Shown: in pieces, positions 1 to 9,045 of the stretch
Numbering within the stretch: the first letter of the stretch is position 1
Layout: the number at the start of each line of letters is the position of its first letter
Assembly (NCBI RefSeq): GCF_000737695.1
Contig: NZ_JPRM01000010.1
Span: 96,320 to 160,319, forward strand
DNA from: Flavobacterium hydatis
GTDB taxonomy: Bacteria; Bacteroidota; Bacteroidia; Flavobacteriales; Flavobacteriaceae
DNA: 64,000 bases
Reading direction: 5' to 3'
Made by a program: the position numbers and the translations under genes
Notes under the pieces: model-generated
Seen by the model: only the letters and a program-made list of their open reading frames with translations
What the model was told of the DNA's origin: nothing
Databases searched by the model: none

Positions 1-53
1 TTCTGAGGAACGAAGAATCTCCGCTAGGAGCTCGACTAAGATTATACGCGTGT

Positions 54-86
54 ATCTTTGTCAAAGTTCAAAACTTTGACAAAGAT
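54..86. repeat. TTTGTCAAAG-type palindrome, copy 1
   Basis: A perfect 15-bp inverted repeat (54-68 and 72-86) with a 3-nt loop. Its core is CTTTGTCAAAGTT. Two similar palindromes occur near 59860 and 59992, so this belongs to an interspersed family in this genome. It lies just past the 3' end of the gene at 106-747 and could also act as that gene's terminator. Confidence 0.7.
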
Positions 87-105
87 TAAGGAGTTTCTAA
101 TAGAG

Positions 106-747
106 TTATTTTACCATAAACGGCAACACTCTATTATGATTTAGCAAATCCTCATCGGATTCACTATAAACTTTTTGCCAATCAAAATTCGGAATCTCTA
201 TTTTGGTAAGAGCAGTTCCGTCCCAAATTATTTCGAAGCCATTATCTTTTAGTTTTTCGGCTACTTTTTTACCTACCTCTATAGTAACCGAATCATCTGA
301 ATTGTCGATTTTCTGAAAAGCAATCATTAAGTTTCTGCTTTCAGGATCTATAGCTCTTTCTAAATCCTGTTGGTGGTAAAAACAATACCCATCCGATTGT
401 ACATTTTGTTTTCTTAATTCTATTTCTACCTCAACAACTTCATATTCACCTTCGCTAGTAGTGTAACCTGCATTATGAAGCGCAATAATATTTGATTGGC
501 TCAATTCATTAAAAGCTTTTATGAGTCTTTCGGTATCAGTTGGCGATTTCCAATTTTTGCTTGCTTCTTGGTGTTTCTTAAATTCGGTATCAATAGTTTT
601 ATTAACCCATTTTTCAGAGATATCATCTTCCATCCCTTCATCTTCTACTTGTTCCCAAGTGATATCTTTAATTTCATCAACAGGAAAAAATCCCATTTTT
701 ATTTGGTTCACTAATGAATCGTATATGTATTCTTGATCTTCGGTCAT
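106..747 (-). CDS. DUF6891-like hypothetical protein
   Basis: A 213-residue cytoplasmic protein with no signal peptide or membrane span. Residues 1-65 are strongly acidic. Residues 75-195 look like the DUF6891 family: a GYTT segment near 94-97, a YHQQD motif at 124-128, and a C-terminal stretch resembling the family's WDG region at 175-177. The function of that family is unknown. It starts with ATG and is followed 46 bp upstream by another minus-strand gene. Family assignment is from memory of the motif pattern. Confidence 0.6.
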   Translation of the reverse strand: MTEDQEYIYDSLVNQIKMGFFPVDEIKDITWEQVEDEGMEDDISEKWVNKTIDTEFKKHQEASKNWKSPTDTERLIKAFNELSQSNIIALHNAGYTTSEGEYEVVEVEIELRKQNVQSDGYCFYHQQDLERAIDPESRNLMIAFQKIDNSDDSVTIEVGKKVAEKLKDNGFEIIWDGTALTKIEIPNFDWQKVYSESDEDLLNHNRVLPFMVK

Positions 748-792
748 TATTTTTAAATTTATTTGTTGAGAGAAACTGCTTTTGATGGGGTA

Positions 793-1749
793 TTATAATT
801 TTACTTTAAACTCTTTAGCGGCATTATATTCAGGTTCATAAAGAATAAACTCATTATCTAAGTTTGAAACTGCTGCAATCATGATATATTCAGGATTTTT
901 AGGCATCACATTTTCAGGCTTAATATTTTTCTTAAATTCATCAAAAGTAGTATTTGGGTTTTTTGAGATAAAATCATAATAAGTACTATCTATTCCTCCT
1001 GTCCAAAGAAGTGAATTTTGGGCTCTATTGCCATCGTCAGACACTATTAGTTTTTTGTTTTTGTCAAATAATAATATTTTAATATTTCCATCATATTTAA
1101 AATCATAGAGTTTTTTTAGAATAATCTTATTACTGGCTATTTCTGTAACTTCATATTTTAGATGGTTTAGAACGATAGTTTTTCCAACATCTTGTTTCGT
1201 TAATTTCTGAGTAGAGTAATCAGTCAGAATTGATAATTCATAAGTAATGTCACCTTTTATATTTGCATTATTAGTAAAAGCAACGGTTTGGTTTTCGATA
1301 CTTCTGTACTCAAGTTCAGAATTAGAATTTTCTTTTATTTTTCCTCCAATACTATTAGAATTGGAATTTGCCATTTTGATTTCTTTGCCCTTGGAATCTG
1401 TTATTGCACTGTTTTTTCTTTTTAAATTAACGATGCCAAACAATTCTTCCTGATAAGAAGTTGGGAAATCAGAATTTAATAAAACATTGAGTTGGTTTTT
1501 ATCTTTTTGTTCTAATGAGATTTTTGCGTTTTTAATAAAAAAATCGATATAAGTAACCAAGGACTCTTTACTATATTTCGATTTAATGAAAGTTATATCA
1601 GGATTATAGGTGATCGATTTTACTTTTTCGAGAGTAGGATTTTTATAATCTTTATACATTTCGTAGCTAAACCTTAATAAATCGTCCTTAGACTGAGAAA
1701 ATGTATTTAAGCTCAGAAATAATAAAAAGAAAAGTGCAATATGTTTCAT
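793..1749 (-). CDS. Exported protein of unknown function
   Basis: A 318-residue protein with a clear signal peptide (residues 1-18, Lys-His then a Leu/Phe-rich core, cleavage near FSQ). The remainder is Lys- and Asn-rich and appears to form beta-strands in the middle third. I recognise no family. It is probably periplasmic or outer-membrane associated because it lacks a lipobox Cys and any second hydrophobic segment. It sits in a minus-strand group of small accessory genes with no obvious functional partner. Confidence 0.6.
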   Translation of the reverse strand: MKHIALFFLLFLSLNTFSQSKDDLLRFSYEMYKDYKNPTLEKVKSITYNPDITFIKSKYSKESLVTYIDFFIKNAKISLEQKDKNQLNVLLNSDFPTSYQEELFGIVNLKRKNSAITDSKGKEIKMANSNSNSIGGKIKENSNSELEYRSIENQTVAFTNNANIKGDITYELSILTDYSTQKLTKQDVGKTIVLNHLKYEVTEIASNKIILKKLYDFKYDGNIKILLFDKNKKLIVSDDGNRAQNSLLWTGGIDSTYYDFISKNPNTTFDEFKKNIKPENVMPKNPEYIMIAAVSNLDNEFILYEPEYNAAKEFKVKL

Positions 1750-1815
1750 TTTGTTTTTAGTGTTAATATAAGGATTAGGTTAATTAGTTTTATTTCGGGT
1801 AAATGGTTCGTGTAT

Positions 1816-2178
1816 TTAAAAGTCAATTTTGGGAGCTTTTAATCCGCACCAAGTAGTTACATCTTCAGGATCAAATCCGGCACAATTATCAATGTCGGCT
1901 TTAGGGAAAACAAGCACACTATTATTAGTATCACTTAAGTTAAAGTAATAATTAGTATAATCTTCTCCATATCGCCATACATCGCTAGAACCATTATTAT
2001 GCACGGTTTCATTAAAAGTAAAAATAGAAGATTGCTTCGGGATAAAGTATTCTTTCTCGATAGCAAGCGAAAATATATTTCCTAAAAGAGGCGTGAAGAA
2101 TAAAGCAATAAAGAACGAAAACAGAATAATAAGAAATATATTCTTCTTACTTAGAGTCCTTTTTTTATTAATATTCAT
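1816..2178 (-). CDS. Small single-span membrane protein
   Basis: A 120-residue protein with a Lys/Arg-rich N-terminus (1-13) and one strong transmembrane helix at about 14-36. A presumably extracytoplasmic domain follows with three Cys-containing or acidic patches (CAGFDPEDVTTWCG near the end). The two Cys of that patch could form a disulfide. No family is recognised. It lies between an exported protein gene and an esterase gene in the same orientation, with gaps of 66 and 44 bp. Confidence 0.55.
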   Translation of the reverse strand: MNINKKRTLSKKNIFLIILFSFFIALFFTPLLGNIFSLAIEKEYFIPKQSSIFTFNETVHNNGSSDVWRYGEDYTNYYFNLSDTNNSVLVFPKADIDNCAGFDPEDVTTWCGLKAPKIDF

Positions 2179-2222
2179 ATAAGGTTGTTAGTGTATTCTG
2201 TTCAATTAATATCTCTTTGATT

Positions 2223-3104
2223 TTATTTCTCATAAATAGTTTTAGGATAAAAAGCTTTAAAAGCATTGTAAACTCCCTGATGTATTACAGTCGAGTGAAT
2301 TTCGTTTTGGATATAATCATAATATACTTTAGTATTCTTTTCGTCATTTTGCTTTAGCGTTTCGCTTAACGATACAGCAACGTCATACATTGTTTTGTCT
2401 TCGTCTTTATCACAAGCAGCAATATATACTAGTGCTGGTTTGTTCTCTTTTGCTTTAAGCAATTTAGGAGCTTCGGCTAATAATGATTGATCTCCCCACC
2501 ATAAACTTGGCGCAATGATGATATAATTGTCAAATAGATTTCGGTGTTTTAATAAAATTTCCGTTGCCAAAAGTCCAGCTAATGATTCACCGATAACAGT
2601 TTTATGATTGCTCGTATTGAATTTTTTATCGATATAAGGTTGTAATTCTTTTTCTAGAAAAGCGATGTATTTATCCGATCCGCCGTATTGAGGAAAGTTT
2701 TGTTTCTTGAATCCCATTTTTTCTACAAAGTCCAAATTAGGAACAGCAAATGTAAAATCACGTCTTCGGTTTGTATTCTCGATACCTACAACAATAGATT
2801 TCGGGAATCTGGCAATCCACGCTTGGGTATTAAAACGAACGATTCCTGTAATATGAATAAAGTCTTCCTCGACACCACCGTCTAGGATATATATTACGGG
2901 ATATTTCACAGTGTCTTTCTCCTTATATCCTTCGGGTAAGTATATGTTTATTGTTCTTGTTTCGCCCAGTTCGGTCGATTTTAATTTATCTGTAATCCCA
3001 AGAACTATCGGTTGACTTTTATCTGTGGTTTGTTTGCTTTTTGTTTGTGCAAAATTAAGGTTGGTAAATAAAAGGAAAATAAAAAGGTAGAATGTTTTTT
3101 TCAT
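2223..3104 (-). CDS. Secreted esterase, alpha/beta hydrolase (IroE/Fes-like)
   Basis: A 293-residue putative esterase of the PF00756 type. A signal peptide covers residues 1-19. YILDGG at 72-77 provides the usual oxyanion strand, the nucleophile elbow is GESLAG with Ser174, and His270 (NEIHST) is the likely catalytic His. Family members hydrolyse siderophore esters or acyl esters. The substrate here is not evident. It probably acts in the periplasm. It is 15 bp upstream of the DinB-like gene in coordinate terms and on the same strand, so co-transcription is plausible. Confidence 0.8.
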   Translation of the reverse strand: MKKTFYLFIFLLFTNLNFAQTKSKQTTDKSQPIVLGITDKLKSTELGETRTINIYLPEGYKEKDTVKYPVIYILDGGVEEDFIHITGIVRFNTQAWIARFPKSIVVGIENTNRRRDFTFAVPNLDFVEKMGFKKQNFPQYGGSDKYIAFLEKELQPYIDKKFNTSNHKTVIGESLAGLLATEILLKHRNLFDNYIIIAPSLWWGDQSLLAEAPKLLKAKENKPALVYIAACDKDEDKTMYDVAVSLSETLKQNDEKNTKVYYDYIQNEIHSTVIHQGVYNAFKAFYPKTIYEK

Positions 3105-3119
3105 GAAATGGGTAATGTA

Positions 3120-3605
3120 TTATTGGCGTACTATTATTTTATATTTTTCTATTTGGCGGCGATGTCTCAAGACGTGTACAATGGCGTGTTCTAAAATTTG
3201 TTCGATATCGTAAATTTGCCCCCAGGAAGTGATTAGTTTTTTATTGTTATCAGATTCTTCAAGCTGATTATCATTTATACCATTGAGAGAATCAACCATA
3301 AAATTAAAAGAATCATTTAAATGATTGTTATAATCTTGTATAGAAGTATGAAATATTTCATCTCTAAAATTTATTGTTTCTCCTTTAAAACGTCTGATAT
3401 AAATAGCATAAGCATAACCAGAACAAACAACATGAGATAAAATTGTCTGGATAGATCTGCAACTAGAATCACTTGTTTGATTGTCTACAATTTTTATAAG
3501 TTCAGTTTCTGATATATCCGAGATCGTATCTTGTAAATCGATAATCGCCCGTTCATACTCGTCAAGCAATGCGCCACTGGCTCCTTGTCTGTATATTTTT
3601 GTCAT
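3120..3605 (-). CDS. DinB-fold putative metal-dependent protein
   Basis: A 161-residue all-alpha protein with the DinB/YfiT four-helix signature: His58 in the second helix and His140/His144 in the last helix (EHAIVHVLRHR), the usual three-His metal site. DinB-fold proteins include thiol-dependent transferases and many of unknown substrate. No signal peptide. It is 10 bp downstream of the GNAT gene at 3616-4296, so the two are likely co-transcribed. Confidence 0.7.
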   Translation of the reverse strand: MTKIYRQGASGALLDEYERAIIDLQDTISDISETELIKIVDNQTSDSSCRSIQTILSHVVCSGYAYAIYIRRFKGETINFRDEIFHTSIQDYNNHLNDSFNFMVDSLNGINDNQLEESDNNKKLITSWGQIYDIEQILEHAIVHVLRHRRQIEKYKIIVRQ

Positions 3606-3615
3606 ATTAAATTGT

Positions 3616-4296
3616 CTATTTGGATATGTGCCAAAGGCTCATTTTTCGTCTTGTCGTGAATCCTAGTTTCTCATATAGTTTTATAGCTCCAACGTTACTT
3701 TCTACAACATGTAAATAAGGCATTTTGTTCTGGTCAAAAATATTGTTTACCGCGTGAGCAATTAATTGTTTAGCAAATCCTTGTCCTGTATATTCAGGAT
3801 GAGTAACAATTGCACTTACCTCGGTAAAATCATTCATTTTCATACGTTCGCCAGTAACTGCAATAAGTTTGTTGTCTTTAAAAATTCCGAAATAATTACC
3901 TAGCAAAGCAGTTTGTCTTTTAAAATAACCAGGCTGAACCAAATTAACCAATTCAAATAAAGCATCAATATGTTCGCTGGTTTTAAGGGGAATGATTTCT
4001 TCTTTTATCTCCACATCTATTCGGCTATTGATAATCATTTGCAAACAGATTAATTCGTTATTCAATTTTAGTTGATTTGAAAGTTGAGGTTTTTCTCCAA
4101 CTACAAAAAAGCCATCTGTTAATTTTGAATATTCATCAATAGATTCTGAAATGTTTTCTGGAATTATAAATCCTCCAAAAGGACAATAATCAGGATTGTA
4201 AAATTTGATGTTATTGTAATTTATTGAAAATTCCTGATGCGTTTCGGATAAAGAATACCAAGCAGGATTGTCTAATTTTGTGTAATCGGTATTCAT
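3616..4296 (-). CDS. GNAT-family N-acetyltransferase
   Basis: A 226-residue protein whose C-terminal third is a GNAT domain: motif A at about 160-185 with the acetyl-CoA loop YTGQGFAKQL (169-178), and the NxxAIxLYxKxGF motif at 201-213. The N-terminal 100 residues are a FR47-like or unrelated substrate-side domain. It would transfer an acetyl group from acetyl-CoA to an unknown amine. It is tightly spaced to the DinB-like gene. Confidence 0.8.
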   Translation of the reverse strand: MNTDYTKLDNPAWYSLSETHQEFSINYNNIKFYNPDYCPFGGFIIPENISESIDEYSKLTDGFFVVGEKPQLSNQLKLNNELICLQMIINSRIDVEIKEEIIPLKTSEHIDALFELVNLVQPGYFKRQTALLGNYFGIFKDNKLIAVTGERMKMNDFTEVSAIVTHPEYTGQGFAKQLIAHAVNNIFDQNKMPYLHVVESNVGAIKLYEKLGFTTRRKMSLWHISK

Positions 4297-4384
4297 ATAT
4301 TTGATAGTACCAGAATCACTTCGGGCATTTAATATTATGGGTTTGAGTAAAAAATATAATTAATGAGTTTTAGTCATTGTTGTT

Positions 4385-5017
4385 TTATCTTTTTGTAAAA
4401 GCTACTTTTAAACCAAGTAAGATGAAAACAATTCCAGTCATTTTGTTTAATCGGCTTTCGGCATTTTTGTTTTTATTAAAAAGAGTTGCAACGTTGCTTC
4501 CCATTAATGCAAGAAAAGAGCACCATATTAAGGTTATTATAAAGATAATAAAACCTAGTAATAAGTAAGGAACTGGATTGTTTATCTCGGAGGTTTTTAC
4601 AAATTGAGGTAAAAAAGCTAAGAAGAAAATGGCAATTTTAGGATTAAGAACATCGCTTAAAAGTGCAGTGAAAAACAATTTTCTGTTAGCCGTATTCTTA
4701 ACTTCAATAGATTTTATTTCTGTTTGGTCTGCTTTTGCTGTAAGCGATTTATATCCTAGATAAAATAAATAGGCAGCACCTAAATATTTAACAATGCTAA
4801 ATGCCAGAGCTGATTGCGCCAGAATAAGCGAAAGTCCAAATGTAGCAGCAAGCGTATGAACAATTAGCCCTAAACTAACTCCTAATGCCGAATATAATCC
4901 TGCTTTTTTGCCTATCGAAATACTTCTTGTTAATACCATGATAGTGTCAATCCCAGGGGTAATAACTACAATTATTGCTGCTATTATAAAAGTTCCTAAG
5001 CTTTCTATTCCTGTCAT
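4385..5017 (-). CDS. LysE/RhtB-family amino-acid exporter
   Basis: A 210-residue integral membrane protein with about six transmembrane helices and the LysE/RhtB N-terminal signature (PGIDTIMVLTRSISIGKKAG, around 21-40). Length matches the family (about 205 residues). Members export amino acids such as homoserine, threonine or lysine across the inner membrane. The substrate cannot be told from sequence. It is a stand-alone minus-strand gene with about 80-bp gaps on both sides. Confidence 0.88.
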   Translation of the reverse strand: MTGIESLGTFIIAAIIVVITPGIDTIMVLTRSISIGKKAGLYSALGVSLGLIVHTLAATFGLSLILAQSALAFSIVKYLGAAYLFYLGYKSLTAKADQTEIKSIEVKNTANRKLFFTALLSDVLNPKIAIFFLAFLPQFVKTSEINNPVPYLLLGFIIFIITLIWCSFLALMGSNVATLFNKNKNAESRLNKMTGIVFILLGLKVAFTKR

Positions 5018-5096
5018 GGCTATCGTTATTTGGTGTTAATAATCGGTTTTGTTACCTACTTAAGTTTTAAGCATTAGCTAAAATATGATTTATTTA

Positions 5097-5624
5097 TCAA
5101 GGAATCAATTTTTTTATTAAATCCAAATCAGCTGGTTTATCGCTCGGAATAGTTACAAAATAGTCTAATTGCCATTGTTGCGTTTTCTGGGCTTGTTTAC
5201 TTGTTGTGTTATCCCAAGGCGGATATACACGAATGGCACGTTTGCCTTCTTTCTTATCATCAGATAAAATCCCTTTTTGATGCAATACCGATTTAGGAAA
5301 GATAAATTGTCCAAAATGAGAATCATTTCTAGTGCTTACAATAAACAAATCGATATCGTCTGTAATCTCAAAAGGGGCAATAGGACCTTTCTCGCTTCTT
5401 TTCCATAACGTAACAAATTGTCCCACTTTAGTAGGGGTAATTTTAGCCACACGATATACAACGGCCTGTTTGTTAATTTTAAAAGTATAAGCGCCATAAT
5501 CGGCACTTTCGGCTTCTGCAATTGGTTGTGTACAATCTAAGTTACACGTATCGTATAATTGTTCTTTTGCTTCAAGCAAATCTTTATGAATAGTATTTGC
5601 AGACCAAATAGTTGAGGTTTCCAT
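5097..5624 (-). CDS. MepB-family protein
   Basis: A 175-residue soluble protein matching the MepB family over its whole length: an N-terminal helical part, the YGAYTFKI strand, the FVTLWKRS segment, and a C-terminal WQLDYFV. MepB lies in the mepRAB locus of Staphylococcus aureus, but its biochemical role is unknown. There is no efflux pump next to it here, so no functional link should be assumed. Confidence 0.75.
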   Translation of the reverse strand: METSTIWSANTIHKDLLEAKEQLYDTCNLDCTQPIAEAESADYGAYTFKINKQAVVYRVAKITPTKVGQFVTLWKRSEKGPIAPFEITDDIDLFIVSTRNDSHFGQFIFPKSVLHQKGILSDDKKEGKRAIRVYPPWDNTTSKQAQKTQQWQLDYFVTIPSDKPADLDLIKKLIP

Positions 5625-5752
5625 GTTTTTTTATTGAATTAATCCGTAGGGTAATTGTTTTTAGATGTGTAGAAATATAGTTTTGAAAATTTAAAAAAGA
5701 AGTTTTGCTCAAAACAAACTACATAAACTCTTAATTCCTCAAAATCCTTTTT

Positions 5753-5830
5753 ACCATATAAGTTATATAAGTAAATATAAGTGTGACTAATCACAATAAA
5801 ACTTAAATGAACTTATATGACTTACATGGT
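5753..5830. repeat. Long imperfect inverted repeat (flavobacterial intergenic type)
   Basis: Arms at 5753-5772 and 5811-5830 match as inverted repeats at 17 of 20 positions (ACCATATAAGT type). The spacer contains a smaller TGTGA-CTAA-TCACA dyad. The 240-bp gap between the genes at 5097 and 5866 is otherwise AT-rich with no ORF. It looks like a small non-coding interspersed repeat that folds into a long hairpin. It may also terminate transcription from the left or right gene. Confidence 0.6.
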
Positions 5831-5865
5831 TAATTTTTGTTTGATTTTGAATTTATGTAATTCAA

Positions 5866-6792
5866 TTATTTTTTATTGGTTTTCAAAATCCAATCAATGC
5901 AGTTGTCAATCCATTGTACATCGCTGGTAGGATTGTCCATCCCAAAACCATGACCCCCATTGGCATAAAAGAAAGATTCAACTGGAACTTTGTTTTTTTG
6001 CAAAGCAGCTATAAACACAAGAGAGTTTTGCACTATAACATCATTATCATCTATGGCATGAGTTATAAATGTAGGAGGAGTATTTGACGTTACATGCAAT
6101 TCATTCGAAAATTCTTTAATTTCTTCGGGAGATGCATCTTTGCCAAGTAAATTATTTCTGGACCCCATATGAGTTAACCCGTCTGTCATGCTAATAACAG
6201 GATAAGTTAGAATCATAAAGTCGGGACGTAAGTTTGTTTTTAGCGGATTATCGATATATGATTTTGTATAATGTGTACCTGCTGTGGCTGCTAAATGTCC
6301 TCCGGCAGAACTACCCTGAATTCCAATTTTGTTTGGATTTATTCCCCATTCCTTGGCATTTTCTCTAACCAACTCGATAGCACGTTGGGCATCTTGCAAA
6401 GGAACTATTTCTTTGTTTTCGACGTATTTTGTAATTGGTAAACGATATTTTAATACAAAGCCTGCGATTCCGCTTTCGTTTAGTTTTTTTGCAATAGCAT
6501 AACCTTCATGATCAATTGCAACTCCCGAATAACCGCCGCCAGGGCAAATAATTACAGCAATTCCTGTAGCTTTATTTTTTTCGGGAAGAAAAACAGTCAG
6601 ATCAGGAGTAGCAACTCTGGTAATTACGGTAATTTTTTTAGGATCAGTTCCATAAACCATAATGGAATCTTTTAAGTCTGCAATGTCTTTTGAGTTGGGA
6701 ACTTTTCCGTTATATAATGGGATAACTTTTTGTGCGTATTGAGAATTGGACATTCCGATAAGTAAATAAAGAGTTAGAAGTAATTGTTTCAT
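5866..6792 (-). CDS. Secreted carbohydrate-esterase-like alpha/beta hydrolase
   Basis: A 308-residue exported hydrolase (signal peptide 1-20). It has the oxyanion motif CPGGGYSG near 83-90, nucleophile elbow GSSAGG at 160-165 with Ser162, a late Asp near 249 and His281 in NGGHGFG. This pattern is that of the BD-FAE/acetyl-esterase group often linked to plant polysaccharide deacetylation. The exact substrate is not shown. No glycan utilisation genes lie beside it. Confidence 0.78.
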   Translation of the reverse strand: MKQLLLTLYLLIGMSNSQYAQKVIPLYNGKVPNSKDIADLKDSIMVYGTDPKKITVITRVATPDLTVFLPEKNKATGIAVIICPGGGYSGVAIDHEGYAIAKKLNESGIAGFVLKYRLPITKYVENKEIVPLQDAQRAIELVRENAKEWGINPNKIGIQGSSAGGHLAATAGTHYTKSYIDNPLKTNLRPDFMILTYPVISMTDGLTHMGSRNNLLGKDASPEEIKEFSNELHVTSNTPPTFITHAIDDNDVIVQNSLVFIAALQKNKVPVESFFYANGGHGFGMDNPTSDVQWIDNCIDWILKTNKK

Positions 6793-6843
6793 GGGATTGC
6801 ATAATAGAACCCGAAATATAAGGAAAATATAAGAAAGAACAGT

Positions 6844-7374
6844 TTACATTACTACTCGATTCTCTGTTATTGCAAGTTTGTATTCTTCGGAGTTGTGAAG
6901 TTTTTGAAGATTATCGATTAGATAATCTATTTGAGCAATACCTATTTCTTTATATTTTTTTATGTGTTCCTCGCTTAATTTTATTTCACGTTGTGCGTCG
7001 GCAAAACCTCCAAGAAAACACCAAAGAAAGTAATCATTGTCTTTTTCTTCAAAAACATAATCCCAATCTTTCCAATAAATTAGTTTTCCTTTTAGTTTTT
7101 TGATTTCCAAATAAACAGACTCAATTTTAAAATGCTCGTATTTGATACATGTATATCTATGGTACTTTATTTTTTCGTTTTCAAGACATTTCTCAATTTC
7201 TTCAATCTGGGTTTGATTAAGGTTGTACTCATAAGTAAGTTGTTTTATGAGTTCGTTATCATCAATAAAAGCGGTATATCTAATGAATTTATCCAGTTTT
7301 TCAGCCCATTCTTTAATCGAAAGTTCTTCTCGGGTTATGAGATTTGTGCCTTGAGAATTAATTATAAATATCAT
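6844..7374 (-). CDS. Hypothetical protein
   Basis: A 176-residue soluble, highly charged protein with many Glu/Lys and aromatic residues (WKDWDYVFEEKDNDYFLWCFLGG around 101-123). No signal peptide, no membrane span and no motif I can name. Ten bp separate its start from the stop of the lipoprotein gene at 7385-7933, so the two genes may be transcribed together. Confidence 0.55.
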   Translation of the reverse strand: MIFIINSQGTNLITREELSIKEWAEKLDKFIRYTAFIDDNELIKQLTYEYNLNQTQIEEIEKCLENEKIKYHRYTCIKYEHFKIESVYLEIKKLKGKLIYWKDWDYVFEEKDNDYFLWCFLGGFADAQREIKLSEEHIKKYKEIGIAQIDYLIDNLQKLHNSEEYKLAITENRVVM

Positions 7375-7384
7375 TTGAGAGTTT

Positions 7385-7933
7385 TTAATTTCGAATGATT
7401 TTTTCGAGTTTTTCTAATTCAGTTTGTAATCCGAATCCATCAGTATCTACTTTAGTACCTAAGAATTGAGAAATCCCACATCCAAAACAAACTTTTGCTA
7501 TTCCAATTATAGAATCATTCTTTTTGAAAATAAATATATCGCGATATTTAGGAATACATGCAGCATATTCATTTCGTAAAGAATCCTGTTGACTAAAAAT
7601 ATTTTCAACTTCTTTTTTCTTTTCTTTGCTTAGTTCATGTTTTATAAAATGAAACTTTTTTAAGTTTAATTCAAAGTTAGGTTCTGAAACAGAATCTGGG
7701 TAACTGTACATTAAAATTTTATTCAATTTTATTGTATCTTCATTTTTACTTTTTATTCGGATGGGGTCAAAAAAAATGTCTTCTGAAATGTCTAAATAGT
7801 AATGGTCTATTTTATCAGACTCATAGAATTTTTTTAATTCTTTTTTTTGAGCAATATTTTCTTTTGGAATAACTTTCGTTGAATTGTTACAGCTAATAAT
7901 AGTTAAGATTAGTAATAGGTAGTATTTCTTCAT
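7385..7933 (-). CDS. Predicted lipoprotein of unknown function
   Basis: From the ATG at 7933 the protein is 182 residues and starts with a short lipoprotein signal peptide (MKKYYLLLILTIISC, lipobox Cys15). An upstream in-frame ATG at 7963 would bury the signal behind ten polar residues, so the internal start is preferred. The mature part is Lys/Glu-rich with a C-terminal CFGCG patch that could bind metal or form a disulfide. No family recognised. Confidence 0.6.
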   Translation of the reverse strand: MKKYYLLLILTIISCNNSTKVIPKENIAQKKELKKFYESDKIDHYYLDISEDIFFDPIRIKSKNEDTIKLNKILMYSYPDSVSEPNFELNLKKFHFIKHELSKEKKKEVENIFSQQDSLRNEYAACIPKYRDIFIFKKNDSIIGIAKVCFGCGISQFLGTKVDTDGFGLQTELEKLEKIIRN

Positions 7934-8030
7934 ATCAGCTTTTTGTTGTTTTATTCTAAACAAAAATAGAGATTAAAAAATAATCCTACTAGAATTACTA
8001 TTTCTTTAAAATGGATATTTGTAAAAAAAC

Positions 8031-8855
8031 TTAATCAATCCAGACTTCTTTTTTCTTAAAATCGATAGTAAAAATATATTTACTGAGGGATTCAAAATTA
8101 AGTACACCATCGTAAATTATATTTCTTGTAAATGGTTTTACCATAAGTTTATTTTTACCGATTAAGAATTCAGATTTAGGGTTGGTTATTTCAATCGCAT
8201 TGTTTTCGGGTTTTAATCCCCAAACGATAGCACTTTCATTTGAGAGTAATAATGGTCCACTGTTACCAGAGTCAAAAAGAAACCAGTAATAAAAATTATT
8301 TTTAGGTATTCGAACGAAAATATTTAATTCAGAACCTTCCAAGCCATTGGCAAATTGAGTTGGTAAAAGAGACTTTCCTTTAATTCTTTTTTTTGCGGAA
8401 ACGCTATTTTCAATAATTAGAATATTTTTAGAAAGCTCTATAGTCAAAATAGTATTGTTAAAAGATTTAAGAGAAATAATGCCGTCAATTTTAGGAAATT
8501 CTTTTGGCAAAATACTCATAATGTCCCAAACACCAACAGTTGGGTGGAATAGAGTTGTAGTGCCAATTATAAGTGATATACTATCACTTTTTTGTGCCTT
8601 TATTATTTCTCCATCCATTCTAAATCCTGTTAAACTTCCGTATATGCTTTTGTTTAGCATATTTGCTATTTCAGGTGAAATAAGAGTTTCTGCTCCGCCA
8701 GTATCAAAAAGGAAATTGTATTTTTTTCCTTTTATAAACACATCTACAGTTTTCATGTTTTCGATGTACGTTTTAAGTGGTATTGTGTCTTGTGCGAGAC
8801 TAACTATAGCATTGCTTAAGAATAGCAAGCTAAATACTATTTTGGTTATTTTCAT
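8031..8855 (-). CDS. Exported retropepsin-like aspartyl protease
   Basis: The start at 8855 gives a 274-residue protein with a signal peptide (MKITKIVFSLLFLSN to SLAQ). A longer frame to 8909 would add 18 polar residues in front of it. Two aspartyl-protease motifs are present, FDTGGAETL in the first half and FDSGNSGPL in the second, so both active-site Asp residues could sit in one chain, like a fused retropepsin dimer. It probably acts in the periplasm. The target is unknown. Confidence 0.72.
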   Translation of the reverse strand: MKITKIVFSLLFLSNAIVSLAQDTIPLKTYIENMKTVDVFIKGKKYNFLFDTGGAETLISPEIANMLNKSIYGSLTGFRMDGEIIKAQKSDSISLIIGTTTLFHPTVGVWDIMSILPKEFPKIDGIISLKSFNNTILTIELSKNILIIENSVSAKKRIKGKSLLPTQFANGLEGSELNIFVRIPKNNFYYWFLFDSGNSGPLLLSNESAIVWGLKPENNAIEITNPKSEFLIGKNKLMVKPFTRNIIYDGVLNFESLSKYIFTIDFKKKEVWID

Positions 8856-8972
8856 GATTTGATTTTTGCTTACTCTAAACTTGGTTTTCAGCATATCCCA
8901 TTTTGGCAAATTTGCCTGTTTTTATCTGAGGCAAATTTGGTTTAGATATTTTGTAAAAACGTCCGATTAAAA

Positions 8973-9013
8973 AAAGTCGAACCAAATAGTATGAATAAAT
9001 TTGGTTCGACTTT
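8973..9013 (-). terminator. Strong stem-loop terminator for the AraC gene
   Basis: A perfect 15-bp stem (8973-8987 with 8999-9013, AAAGTCGAACCAAAT arm) and an 11-nt loop, 33 bp past the stop of the gene at 9046-10185. A-runs and T-runs at both bases allow use in either direction. Confidence 0.75.
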
Positions 9014-9045
9014 CGCTAAAATATTGTCCGACTTATGTAAGTTGT

